Shown one piece after another: positions 6,312 to 14,168 of a stretch of 19,171 nucleotides of DNA (positions are counted from its first letter, which is position 1; every line of letters starts with the position of its first letter). The DNA comes from Spirochaetaceae bacterium (GTDB lineage Bacteria > Spirochaetota > Spirochaetia > Treponematales > Breznakiellaceae), in NCBI GenBank assembly GCA_031283025.1, contig JAITCP010000167.1:1-19171 (forward strand), given 5' to 3'. Below the pieces are notes generated by a model. That model worked only from the letters and a program-made list of their open reading frames with translations, had not been told where the DNA came from and did no database searches. A program made the translations under genes and the position numbers.

Positions 6312-6373
6312 GCTTAACGAGGCTGTAACTGTATGTCTCCTTCGGTGGTTCAGTTACAGCCGGAACGTTATGC
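6312..6373. repeat. attC-like 62-bp imperfect palindrome next to the recombinase
   Basis: A perfect 11-bp stem (6321-6331 with 6351-6361) around a 19-nt loop is flanked by GCTTAAC (6312-6318) and GTTATGC (6367-6373). The first matches the integron attC R'' consensus RYYYAAC; the second matches GTTRRRY except at one base. It ends two bases before the stop codon of the tyrosine recombinase. It may be a recombination site or simply a terminator. Confidence 0.4.
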
Positions 6374-6374
6374 C

Positions 6375-7595
6375 TTAAATGCCTGAGTCAAGCGGGCTTC
6401 GTATCTGAAGTATGCTTCGGCGGGCTATGTGCGTATAGCGCTCGGTGGTTTTTAGGTGGCTATAGCCCAGCAGGGTCTGGATGTACTTGATGTCGGTACC
6501 ATTTTCCAAAAGATGGGTGGCAAAGGTGTGGCGCAGGCTGTGAATCGTTACATTTTTCCGTATATTGGCATTGCGGACGGCTTTGTCAAAAATGTGCTGG
6601 GCGCTTCTAATGTGGAGGTGGCCGTCGCATTGACCGGGGAAAAGCCAATCGGTAATCCCAAAGAACTCGTAATATTCCCTTAAAAAAGCGGCGGCACGGT
6701 CGGCAAGGAGGGTAAAGCGATCTTTGCGGCCTTTTGCCCCATAAACCAACAGTATCTTTCGGCTAAAATCAATGTGATTTCTTTTTAGGACCACCACCTC
6801 ACTTACACGGAGACCCGACGAATAGACCAGCATCAGAAGAAGGCGGTGTTTGGGGTTTGGCTCCGCATTAAGGAGCTGCTCAATTTCCTCCCTGGAAAAA
6901 ACGCCGGGAAGGCGCTTGTCCTGGCGGGGGCGGTGCTGTTTCATGCCAAAGCTCTTTTCTACTACATTGTTGTAAAAAAATCGTACTGCACTGACGGCAA
7001 GGTTCATTGAAGAACTGGACAAATCCTTCACCGTGTCAAGGTAGGCTAAATATTGCTTAAAATCTTCTTCCGTAATTTGCTCCACCGGCTTCCGCAGAGT
7101 CCGGCAAAAATCGCGGTTAAAATGAACATAGATTTTGATCGTTTGCGGACTGTACTTTCGTGAGTGGAGTTCCTCCTTGAACTTTTTTTCCCAAGAAGGT
7201 GAAAGCCTTTGCGCCGGCGGAATGGCCGAATTTAGGCAAGATCGATCCGTAGCGCTTAGAGGCTGGGTTTTTGATTGTTGATTTATCGAAGGCTTGTGAT
7301 TTGTTGCCGGTAACTGGTTTGCTGTTGGTAACTGGTTTGCCACCGGCATAGCATCCTGCCAGCGCCGCTCAAAAAAGCCGTTGATTATCGTAAGGCCGTT
7401 GTTCTTTACCTCCACGTATGGCCGACCGGCAAAGATGTTCCGGTACTGTCCGGCCTTGAGATTGTCCGGCAGGATAAACCTGTTGTTTTGTTTGTCCCAG
7501 CGGTCATAGGCAAGAAGCATCTTGAAAAAGGGCGGATCATAAGCCATCGGAACAGTTATGGCTTTTTCTTCATAAATCATATACGCCGCATCCAT
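6375..7595 (-). CDS. tyrosine recombinase / integrase with novel N-terminal extension
   Basis: A 406-residue site-specific recombinase. The C-terminal half is a complete phage-integrase (XerC/D-like) domain with catalytic Arg263 (SSGLRVSEV), Lys288 (GAKGRKD), His352-x-x-Arg355 (HSLRHTFATH), His380 (LLGYSH) and nucleophile Tyr387 (ERYTH). A SAM-like core-binding domain covers about 132-214. The first 85 residues are an extra unrecognised domain joined by a linker with repeated N-Q-L-P and A-N/T-N motifs. The start at 7595 is preferred because GAAGGAG lies 5 nt upstream; an in-frame ATG at 7673 would add 26 residues but has no ribosome binding site. It lacks the extra helix insertion typical of integron integrases, although its end (IRSPLD) and neighbouring palindrome recall them. 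Its substrate is unknown. Confidence 0.88.
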   Translation of the reverse strand: MDAAYMIYEEKAITVPMAYDPPFFKMLLAYDRWDKQNNRFILPDNLKAGQYRNIFAGRPYVEVKNNGLTIINGFFERRWQDAMPVANQLPTANQLPATNHKPSINQQSKTQPLSATDRSCLNSAIPPAQRLSPSWEKKFKEELHSRKYSPQTIKIYVHFNRDFCRTLRKPVEQITEEDFKQYLAYLDTVKDLSSSSMNLAVSAVRFFYNNVVEKSFGMKQHRPRQDKRLPGVFSREEIEQLLNAEPNPKHRLLLMLVYSSGLRVSEVVVLKRNHIDFSRKILLVYGAKGRKDRFTLLADRAAAFLREYYEFFGITDWLFPGQCDGHLHIRSAQHIFDKAVRNANIRKNVTIHSLRHTFATHLLENGTDIKYIQTLLGYSHLKTTERYTHIARRSILQIRSPLDSGI

Positions 7596-7732
7596 AAAAT
7601 CTCCTTCGACGATGTCCCGCTGCTTTGCGGTGGGATTCGTCATTACCCGTGCAAAGTAATAAGGCATTACCATTCATCTTGCTTTAATTAAAAAGAAGAA
7701 TTCGCCATTTTTTTGAGAAAGCGGATTTTCAT

Positions 7733-7792
7733 AGAATCGTTGATGATTTTTCTGTTTTACCAAGAATCGTTCATTTTTTTTCTGATTTACTA
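7733..7792. repeat. two tandem 30-bp repeats upstream of the recombinase
   Basis: Units 7733-7762 and 7763-7792 match at 25 of 30 positions, both starting AGAATCGTT and containing TTTTCTG-TTTAC. They lie between the divergent recombinase and outer-membrane genes, so they could be protein-binding iterons, recombinase arm sites or part of the promoter region. Confidence 0.55.
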
Positions 7793-7825
7793 AAGCGCCA
7801 TGCAAGTTTTTGCCTTATAAGAAGT

Positions 7826-9517
7826 ATGAAAACCCCAATATATTTTACGCTTTTTGCAGCGGCGGTATTTATGCCGGCCTTGTATGCGCAGCAAAAACCT
7901 GTCCTGATTCCGGAATTACTCTGGTCCGGTTCATGGGAAAGCCGGCACAATCTGGCAAATCGTCTTGACTTTAATCTGACCGCCCCGGATGTACATCTAG
8001 CCTTTAGGCTGCAACTGCTTGACCGCAGGCCCGCTTCCGGCTTTCGTGATTTTGCCGAAAGTTTCGGAGGGGAAACTGCGGGCAAGACTATCACCCAGCC
8101 GGGGCTGGGGCTGTACCACCTGACGACCGGTTCGCGGCTCCTCTACGGAACGCTGGACAGTTACGGCCTTCCAGCCCGGATACGCAATGTATGGATACGG
8201 GGAGCGCCCTATGCGGAATCGCGGGCGCACTCTGAAGCAGACCTGAAAACTGCTCCGGCCTCTACCGCCGCAACTCAGGGCTATGTTTTTTTGGGAAGCC
8301 CCGATCTTCCGCTGGGGCAGGGAACATTTCATGGCTTTGGTTCCATTACGGTAAACGATGTCCCAGCGCTTGGTAATCCGGCGGAGAATGATCCATCGGA
8401 TAAAGCCCCGGCCTTGAATCTGGGGCTTGAGTATAGTCTGGGGAAGGGGAATTTCCGGTTGGAAGGTTTTTATACCGGGCAAACTCTGCCGGAAAGAAAA
8501 TCAAGCACATGGTTTAATGAAAAGCCCGCCCTGCCAAAGCGGGATACCCGCCTTTTTGCCGGAGCTGCGGCTTTTTCTGTTCCCGCCTTCGCCCTGGCGG
8601 CGGATTTGGCCTGGTCAGAAACATTTGCCTTTGGGCGGGATTATTACGGCAATGTGGGCATGCGCTTTGGAGACAAGCCCTGGCGTTTTTCTTTGGCGAT
8701 GGATGCGGCGGGCAGCCGTTATGTGGACAATGCGGGGAACAATCCCGGGGCGGGGACTAGGGCAGCCGCCCGGCTGGAACGGCGTGGCAAAAAAAGCGGC
8801 CTGTTCCGGCTTGCCGCGCTGGTTCGGGGGCCGGGCCCGGCTCAGGGAACAGTGCAGGCTCTGACAACCGGGGATTTTGCCGCTTTTGCGGAAGGCATTA
8901 ACCGTATGTCGGGGGAGTTGTATTACCGGCCTCCTGAATCATCCGTTTCATTTGGACTTGGCCGTTTCCCATTTTCTCAATTTACTTTTTCCCGCTTTTC
9001 CGTTTCTATTGAGCAGGATGCCAGGAATGAAAAGAAAGTGCTGAATTCCGCCGGAGCCACGGCGGCCTTTAAGCTGGGGCCGGTAAACTCGGTAAGTGAG
9101 GGAAAAATCACCGGAATAAACCACAAAGCAAGCGCCGGTATGAAGGGGAGCGGTTATGAGTTTGACTCCTACCGCCTTACCCAAAGTTTTTCCTGTACGA
9201 TTAATACTTCTACGTTCAATAATTCTATTATTATCAATACGTCTGCTTCCCGTAAAGATTCTGCGGAGAAAGAGCCGGGTAATTCTGTTCCCAAACTGGG
9301 GGGCGCCAAGCCTTCCGTCAAAGGGAAAAAAACGCCGCTCAGCGTGCAGTTTTCCGCCAGAGCGGGCTACGAAAAAACAGCGGGCAAGGACGGGGGTTGG
9401 GATACATCGTTTAGCGCTTCAGTGAGGAGTAAAAAAAACCGGCTTACCGTTAAGGCCGCCGCTCCGGCTTTCTCCCGCAAATGGGAATATACGATAAGCT
9501 GGAGGATGCAGTTGTAG
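7826..9517 (+). CDS. predicted exported outer-membrane beta-rich protein
   Basis: A 563-residue protein with a signal peptide (MKTPIYF, hydrophobic core, cleavage near Leu-Tyr-Ala22). The rest has no transmembrane helix. It is rich in alternating hydrophobic/polar strands with aromatic residues and glycine (for example repeated G-x-x-x-F-R-L and A-L-A-A-D-L-A-W patterns), as in spirochaete outer-membrane barrels. The C-terminal third has many Ser/Thr strands and a Lys-rich loop (near 480-500), and the protein ends with W-E-Y-T-I-S-W-R-M-Q-L, an amphipathic final strand. I do not recognise the family. It stands alone: divergent from the recombinase, convergent with the J-domain gene, and followed by a strong hairpin. 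The ribosome binding site (AAGAAG) is weak but correctly placed. Confidence 0.7.
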   Translation: MKTPIYFTLFAAAVFMPALYAQQKPVLIPELLWSGSWESRHNLANRLDFNLTAPDVHLAFRLQLLDRRPASGFRDFAESFGGETAGKTITQPGLGLYHLTTGSRLLYGTLDSYGLPARIRNVWIRGAPYAESRAHSEADLKTAPASTAATQGYVFLGSPDLPLGQGTFHGFGSITVNDVPALGNPAENDPSDKAPALNLGLEYSLGKGNFRLEGFYTGQTLPERKSSTWFNEKPALPKRDTRLFAGAAAFSVPAFALAADLAWSETFAFGRDYYGNVGMRFGDKPWRFSLAMDAAGSRYVDNAGNNPGAGTRAAARLERRGKKSGLFRLAALVRGPGPAQGTVQALTTGDFAAFAEGINRMSGELYYRPPESSVSFGLGRFPFSQFTFSRFSVSIEQDARNEKKVLNSAGATAAFKLGPVNSVSEGKITGINHKASAGMKGSGYEFDSYRLTQSFSCTINTSTFNNSIIINTSASRKDSAEKEPGNSVPKLGGAKPSVKGKKTPLSVQFSARAGYEKTAGKDGGWDTSFSASVRSKKNRLTVKAAAPAFSRKWEYTISWRMQL

Positions 9518-9520
9518 CAT

Positions 9521-9558
9521 TAGGAAACTCTAAAAACTGAAGTTTTTAGAGTTTCCTA
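9521..9558. terminator. bidirectional terminator hairpin
   Basis: Perfect 17-bp stem (9521-9537 with 9542-9558) and TGAA loop, between convergent genes ending at 9517 and 9564. A/T runs inside the stem give U-tract character on both strands. It belongs to the same hairpin family as 13298-13332 and 13380-13415. Confidence 0.7.
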
Positions 9559-9563
9559 TTAGG

Positions 9564-10349
9564 TTAGCGGCGGGGGCGTACTACAGAAAATTCACGGGTA
9601 ATCGTCCGGTAGGCATCCCTCACTCTGATAAACTGTTCTTCCAGCCGCTGTTTTTCCGCTTCATCAACGCCGCTGCGGTTATCGGGGTGGCAGGCCAGGG
9701 CAAGTTTCCTAAAGGCGCTTTTTACTTCTTCATAGGGGGTTCCGCGGGGAATATCCAGCACAAGCCAGGGGTCTTCTCCGGGCGCTTCTTCCGGTAACGG
9801 CTCAAAGCCGGGCTCCAGAAATTGCCTGATATACAGGGCCTCTTGCAGGGCTTCACGTCCGCTGGCCATGGAACCAAGTTCCAGGCCGATCAGGGCCAAA
9901 TCCCCCTTTCCCCGGCGGCGGGCGGCCAGGCTTTCTGAAAGAAGATCGGGGTTAAGAGCGGAAAGTTTTCTGTATGCCAGGCGGCAGAACGATTCCGCCA
10001 GGGGGCCAATCTTTTTTCCTTCAGGAAAAACGGAGACAGCGCCGCCTGCTATTCGGACGGCGGCGGTTTCGTTTTCCAGTATTTTGGGAGAAGCCCTGGA
10101 CATAAGGTAGGCCCCAAGCGCGCAAAATGCCGCAAGGCCGGGCTCTCCTTCATAGAACGCGGAAGGTCCGGGGTTCTCAAAGTAGGCCAGTACCGCCTTA
10201 TCGTTCCGTAATTGGGAGTAAACCCCTCCGGCAAAGTACCCCAGGACAATTCCCGTAATCAGAGCGGGAATGCCCAGGAAGGCTCCTCCCAAACCAAAGG
10301 CGGCCATAAAAAACAAGGTCATTTTGCGGGGAGTAAATAACATTCTCAT
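9564..10349 (-). CDS. membrane-anchored J-domain co-chaperone, DjlA-like layout
   Basis: A 261-residue protein with a glycine-rich hydrophobic hairpin at residues 10-42, a central helical region (about 60-180) and a C-terminal J domain (about 195-255) with the HPD tripeptide at 221-223 that stimulates DnaK ATPase. Membrane anchor, middle domain and C-terminal J domain is the order seen in DjlA; whether the middle is TerB-like I cannot show. The start at 10349 is chosen because it lies just after the stop of the upstream gene; a longer frame to 10418 would overlap that gene by 64 bp. It is the last gene of a three-gene operon with two integral membrane proteins, and may recruit DnaK to them. 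A strong hairpin follows. Confidence 0.8.
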   Translation of the reverse strand: MRMLFTPRKMTLFFMAAFGLGGAFLGIPALITGIVLGYFAGGVYSQLRNDKAVLAYFENPGPSAFYEGEPGLAAFCALGAYLMSRASPKILENETAAVRIAGGAVSVFPEGKKIGPLAESFCRLAYRKLSALNPDLLSESLAARRRGKGDLALIGLELGSMASGREALQEALYIRQFLEPGFEPLPEEAPGEDPWLVLDIPRGTPYEEVKSAFRKLALACHPDNRSGVDEAEKQRLEEQFIRVRDAYRTITREFSVVRPRR

Positions 10350-10354
10350 GGTTT

Positions 10355-12235
10355 TTATCCATGCTGGGCCGCAAGGAAGATCAGGCTGATCGTAAAACAT
10401 ACTACGGCGCCGGCGCACAGGCAGAGTATCGCTGCGGAAAGCCCCATATTTATGGAAAGCTGTATCGCAAGGTTATTCAGGATATTCCGGTAAAAAAACA
10501 GCACGCCGTAAAAAACAAGGGGAAGAATGATCAGCATGGGTACATAAACATAGCGGGGTTTTTTCTTGGCCCGGTAACGCCAGCCTAAAATCAGGGCCAG
10601 CACCGACATGGGCAGGAAAAACAGCGCATCTCCCATACGGCGCAGTATTTCCGCCCTAAAGGTTTTTTGCACATAGCCGTAATCGGCGAATTTTTTTTCT
10701 GCGGAAAAAAGTTCCCACAGGTTAAGCGTTCCGGTTTCCTGACTCATTCCGGAAAGTACCAGTAAATCTTCATAGCTAATATTGAGTGTTATTTGTGAAG
10801 TAATTTCCGCATTGCCGGCGGTTGTTCCGGGGCTGCCGCGGGTAATGCCGGCAGTTTCCCCTCGTATCCACAGAGGATCATGGCGCTTGTTTTGATCATT
10901 TCTATCCAGCGCCTGTAATAGCAGGGCTGTCTTGCCTACGGGTTCTCCCTTGCTGTTGCTGGAATTGGCTGGTATCAATTTGGCATAATCGGCGTTGGCC
11001 CGGTAAAGGAAATTGCCTTCATTATCGGCGGCTATTGCTTCACACCCCCACGCATACGCATAGTCCGGAAAAAAAACCAGGGAAGAAAAGCGCAGGGCAA
11101 GCCTGCCCCCGGTTTCATCGCTTTCACCGGGCTGGGCGCCCGGCATGGAAAAGATCGATCCGGCAAGAATTTTGCCTATGGCTGTTTCCATTTCATCAAT
11201 AAAGAAGGCAATGCCGGAAACGCCCGCCTTGCAGTTCTTCAGGTACTGTACCACATCCGGATCATTGGGGGTAATGTGGGAAAGTTCCTGAAATATATAA
11301 TAGGCGCTAATCCAGTCGTTGGCGTTCATCTTGGTAAAACCGTCCAGCTTTATCAGATATAGTGAGTACCGTTCTTCTTCCAGAGCATTGGGCGCCAGTC
11401 CGGTTATTCTATCCCATGCTTTGGCTGCCAGTGCTGTGGCGGTGGCTATTTCTGCGGCACCGGGTTTTGCAAGCTTTTCGGCCAAAGACGCAAGCCATGC
11501 AGCATCGTAGTACCGTTCCCTTTTATACGCCTCATCCGCACGTTTCAGCGCGTCTGTGGAATCGACCGGCATCCCCGGTATGCCCTGCCAGATGGGAACG
11601 ATCTTGTCCGTTTCTGTTATTGTTCCGTTTTGTCCGCCTGTCTGCGAAGAGGAAGATCCGGCAGCTATTTTTTTTATTGCTTCCAGTTCCTTTTCCTTGT
11701 TATTCGGCCAAATCGTATCACAGATGGTGATAAAATGCCCGGCCTCTGACCATTTCTTTTCATCGCATTTTGCCTTGGCCTTTATTTTGGCTTCCGTAAA
11801 CAATTCGCTCTTGTCAATTAATGAATTCTTCATATTCATTGCAAGCGGTAAGACCATAAAAAAAAGCAGTCCATACAGCACTGCTGCAATAGCGGCGGTA
11901 ATAACAGGCCAGGAGATGTACGCCAGAAAAAGATTGGAAAATCCCTTCTTGCCTACATAGGTGCTTCCCGCATAGCCCCCCTCTGAATGTTCCTTAAGGC
12001 CAAAGGGGATTACCAGGGCGGAAAAACATAAAACCGGAAAAAGATTGATAAAGGTGATGAGCCCTCCGCTAAATCGCCATTTTATGGTAAAGCATTGTAA
12101 TATTACCGGCTGTGCGCCGCTTGTGAAAAAACCGGGGAAAAAAAGGTAGATGCCGCATATCACGATAAATGCGGCGGCAATGTACAGCAGAAAGACCTTG
12201 AGCGGAGTAATGTAGCGGTCTTCATGCTTAACCAT
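10355..12235 (-). CDS. multi-spanning membrane protein with large middle domain
   Basis: A 626-residue protein of unknown function. Three hydrophobic segments in the first 150 residues and three in the last 100 flank a long soluble region. That region has TPR-like helical repeats (around A-D-E-A-Y-K-R-E-R-Y-Y-D-A-A-W) and a beta-rich part. The start at 12235 is preferred over a frame to 12265: a G-rich ribosome binding site (GGGGGAGGG) lies about 7 nt upstream and the ATG overlaps the stop of the upstream gene by 8 bp, a sign of translational coupling. The stop is 5 nt from the J-domain gene start. Such coupling suggests the three products work together at the membrane. Confidence 0.8.
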   Translation of the reverse strand: MVKHEDRYITPLKVFLLYIAAAFIVICGIYLFFPGFFTSGAQPVILQCFTIKWRFSGGLITFINLFPVLCFSALVIPFGLKEHSEGGYAGSTYVGKKGFSNLFLAYISWPVITAAIAAVLYGLLFFMVLPLAMNMKNSLIDKSELFTEAKIKAKAKCDEKKWSEAGHFITICDTIWPNNKEKELEAIKKIAAGSSSSQTGGQNGTITETDKIVPIWQGIPGMPVDSTDALKRADEAYKRERYYDAAWLASLAEKLAKPGAAEIATATALAAKAWDRITGLAPNALEEERYSLYLIKLDGFTKMNANDWISAYYIFQELSHITPNDPDVVQYLKNCKAGVSGIAFFIDEMETAIGKILAGSIFSMPGAQPGESDETGGRLALRFSSLVFFPDYAYAWGCEAIAADNEGNFLYRANADYAKLIPANSSNSKGEPVGKTALLLQALDRNDQNKRHDPLWIRGETAGITRGSPGTTAGNAEITSQITLNISYEDLLVLSGMSQETGTLNLWELFSAEKKFADYGYVQKTFRAEILRRMGDALFFLPMSVLALILGWRYRAKKKPRYVYVPMLIILPLVFYGVLFFYRNILNNLAIQLSINMGLSAAILCLCAGAVVCFTISLIFLAAQHG

Positions 12236-13136
12236 GGGCCACCCTCCCCCGTGCCAGGTACACAAGACCGGAATAGAGAAGGATCAACACCCCAGCCGTG
12301 AAAAAGATCAGCGGGTTAATCATCGGCGGAGGGATAATACTCCCCGCAAAGGAACCTATAAGAGCGTTTATGTCCGGCTGATTAAGAAATGCTTCCAGGG
12401 CCAGGGCTCCGCGAAAGGCAAGGGCGGCAAGGAAAAGATTTGCCAAAGACCAAAAACTAATATTGACCAGGCAGCCCAGTGACAAGAGGAACACGGCGAG
12501 GGAGCCGGTATATAGCCAATAAGGCAGGAAACCTGCCTTATACCAGGCGTTAAAAGCGCGGAAACTTTGGGTAAAATCCCCGCTTATGCCGGCCAACAAG
12601 CTGTTTTTTTCTTCCGTAAAGGGGAGCGGTATCCGGGTAGAGGTTGATCCCTGTCCTTGATAGTACAAGGCTTGCCCTGCTATAGAAACAGCCCGAGCGC
12701 CGCCGTTCTCCAGGGGATCCTCCAAAAAAACAACCCGTGTTCCGCCACTCTGGTTCAGAATAAGCCCTGGCTGGACCAAGTCTGCCGGAGGGTTGGATTG
12801 TACCGTAAAATCTCCCAGTTGGGAAAGGCTTTCTATGCCGAACATTGCCGCCGAACCAAGAATCAAAGCAAGTACCAGCATAATGGTTAAGGCAGCCGGG
12901 TATATCATATTCCGCCTGGACGCATAACTGATCCCCAGGAGGATTGCCAGGTAAAAGGCCGCCGGTATGGAATTGCCCAGATGAATGAACAGATTCCCCC
13001 CGGAACTACTCGGTCCCGGCGGAAAGAGCACAGCCAGAGCAGTTTGTTCCTGAAGCAAGGCAATTAAGCTTGCTGCCAGAAGGATAACAATAAAAGAAAA
13101 GCAGAAAAAAAGTACCAGTTTGGCAAAATTCTTCAC
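12228..13136 (-). CDS. integral membrane protein, first gene of the operon
   Basis: A 302-residue protein beginning with GTG (Val read as Met). It has an N-terminal hydrophobic segment (about 5-30), helices near 53-70 and 76-100, a soluble extracytoplasmic-type region of about 110 residues, then helices near 205-245 and 275-298. I recognise no family. Its end overlaps the next gene by 8 bp, so the two are translated in coupled fashion. Upstream lies a 412-bp spacer with hairpins and a DnaA-box-like 9-mer 76 bp before the start. Confidence 0.8.
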   Translation of the reverse strand: MKNFAKLVLFFCFSFIVILLAASLIALLQEQTALAVLFPPGPSSSGGNLFIHLGNSIPAAFYLAILLGISYASRRNMIYPAALTIMLVLALILGSAAMFGIESLSQLGDFTVQSNPPADLVQPGLILNQSGGTRVVFLEDPLENGGARAVSIAGQALYYQGQGSTSTRIPLPFTEEKNSLLAGISGDFTQSFRAFNAWYKAGFLPYWLYTGSLAVFLLSLGCLVNISFWSLANLFLAALAFRGALALEAFLNQPDINALIGSFAGSIIPPPMINPLIFFTAGVLILLYSGLVYLARGRVAHG

Positions 13137-13211
13137 TTTCTCAGCCTAACATGCAGTTTTTCTATAAGCAAGGGTGCCAAAAAGATATAGAATGAACAGA
13201 ATATGCACAAG

Positions 13212-13220
13212 TTTTCCACA
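13212..13220 (+). promoter_or_regulatory. DnaA-box-like 9-mer TTTTCCACA
   Basis: One mismatch to TTATCCACA. Alone this is weak; it is noted because two more lie about 300 bp away in the same spacer. Confidence 0.3.
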
Positions 13221-13297
13221 AAAAGAAGCTACGTTGCAAACATCCGGAGAGATTCTTAACATACCTAACACGGGCTTTTTTAATCGAAATAATAAAG

Positions 13298-13332
13298 GGA
13301 ACCTCTAAAAACCGGTTGTTTTTAGAGGTTCC
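13298..13332. terminator. 15-bp-stem hairpin, CTCTAAAAAC family
   Basis: Perfect arms 13298-13312 and 13318-13332 with loop CGGTT, followed by TTT. It lies in the spacer upstream of the three-gene operon and could terminate transcription from the STAS gene. Confidence 0.5.
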
Positions 13333-13379
13333 TTTGCAGTTTCTCGCCCTTTGGGCTGCGAAACGTGCATTTTTCAGCG

Positions 13380-13415
13380 GGAAATCTCTAAAAACTGAAG
13401 TTTTTAGAGATTTCC
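13380..13415. terminator. 16-bp-stem hairpin, CTCTAAAAAC family
   Basis: Perfect arms 13380-13395 and 13400-13415 with loop TGAA. It lies about 130 bp downstream of the STAS gene stop (minus strand) and is a candidate terminator for it. Near-copy of 9521-9558. Confidence 0.55.
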
Positions 13416-13512
13416 TAAACTAATTCTTTGTATTATAGAAAATTAGGTAATATGCTCCCCGCTAAAGGCAAGAACTGTATATTAACCTATACAGGGCAAT
13501 TTTTCTTACAAA

Positions 13513-13532
13513 GTATCCACAACTTATCCACA
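13513..13532 (+). promoter_or_regulatory. two adjacent DnaA boxes
   Basis: GTATCCACA (13513-13521, one mismatch) and TTATCCACA (13524-13532, exact consensus) in the same orientation, one helical turn apart, 17 bp after the stop of the STAS gene. No replication gene is nearby, so an origin is not claimed. Confidence 0.45.
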
Positions 13533-13548
13533 AAAGGGAGTTCTTCTG

Positions 13549-14097
13549 TTAACCCAGGAATACCTGCCCGCCATTGTCAATAGCCAGAATCGTTTTACAT
13601 TCCGAACAGCGGAAACGCCCGGATTTTAGGGCTTTAAGCTTTTTGGAGCAAATGGGGCAGGAAAACACTTTGGGAAACAAAGATACCGATTCTGTGGTTT
13701 TCCCTGTTTTGAAAAAGCTGACGGAGTCTTCCAGATTATCCTTAATGTTAAAAAACTGGGAAAAACCAAGCAACTGAAACACCTCATAAACCTTGGGCTG
13801 TATCTCCAGAAGCACCAAATCTCCGCCACGGGGTTTAACGGATTTAAGGAAGGCGGTAAATGAGCCAATGCCGGTAGATGAAACATAATTAAGGCCGTTA
13901 CACTGGAAAACCAGGCGAATAAAGCCTGCTTCTATGGCTTTTTGCACCCGTTTTTGGAAATAATTGGAATTATAAGTATCAATATACCCGGTAAGGTACA
14001 GAACCAGACACCCTTCGACTTCATTTACCTGTTGAAGCTTTATTTTAAGGCTGTCATCCTTTTCATCATCAAAACCGTTGACTATGTCGTTGTTCAT
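13549..14097 (-). CDS. STAS-domain anti-sigma factor antagonist with C-terminal zinc ribbon
   Basis: A 182-residue cytoplasmic protein. Residues about 17-130 form a STAS domain like SpoIIAA/RsbV: a beta strand with L-T-G-Y-I-D, then N-Y-V-S-S-T-G-I-G, where Ser73 or Ser74 is at the usual phosphorylation site, and G-F-S-Q-F-F near the end. By family knowledge such proteins bind an anti-sigma kinase when unphosphorylated and free its partner. The last 40 residues carry Cys147-x2-Cys150 and Cys164-x2-Cys167, a zinc ribbon that is uncommon on STAS proteins. No anti-sigma kinase or phosphatase gene is adjacent. The start is supported by AAGGA about 8 nt upstream of the ATG. An imperfect stem-loop lies in its leader (14142-14168). 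Confidence 0.85.
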   Translation of the reverse strand: MNNDIVNGFDDEKDDSLKIKLQQVNEVEGCLVLYLTGYIDTYNSNYFQKRVQKAIEAGFIRLVFQCNGLNYVSSTGIGSFTAFLKSVKPRGGDLVLLEIQPKVYEVFQLLGFSQFFNIKDNLEDSVSFFKTGKTTESVSLFPKVFSCPICSKKLKALKSGRFRCSECKTILAIDNGGQVFLG

Positions 14098-14141
14098 CCT
14101 AGTTTCCTTCTATAAATTCTTAATTTTGAACATTCGAGCCA

Positions 14142-14168
14142 TTTCCAAAACTCAGGTTTTTTTGGAAA
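14142..14168. repeat. imperfect stem-loop in the leader of the STAS gene
   Basis: TTTCCAAAA (14142-14150) pairs with TTTTGGAAA (14160-14168). It lies about 45-70 bp upstream of the STAS start. The rest of 14098-14362 is AT-rich, with no gene that I can support. Confidence 0.35.

Larger units (their letters stand above)
13137..13548. other. 412-bp gene-free spacer with hairpins and DnaA-box-like sites
   Basis: No gene is supported here. It separates two minus-strand genes. It contains two members of the CTCTAAAAAC hairpin family, an imperfect hairpin around GCCC-TTT-GGGC (13346-13361 region), and three 9-mers like DnaA boxes, all in the same orientation. Confidence 0.6.

Noticed and set aside
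6375..7595. True integron integrase (IntI)
   Set aside because: The catalytic domain lacks the extra helical insertion between the Lys and His-x-x-Arg motifs, so an Xer/phage-type recombinase is the safer call.
8427..8864. 145-residue plus-strand ORF within the outer-membrane protein gene
   Set aside because: It is a shadow frame of the 563-residue gene, which has a signal peptide and continuous coding character.
13137..13548. Replication origin suggested by DnaA boxes
   Set aside because: Only three boxes, no AT-rich unwinding element and no dnaA, dnaN or gyrase gene nearby.
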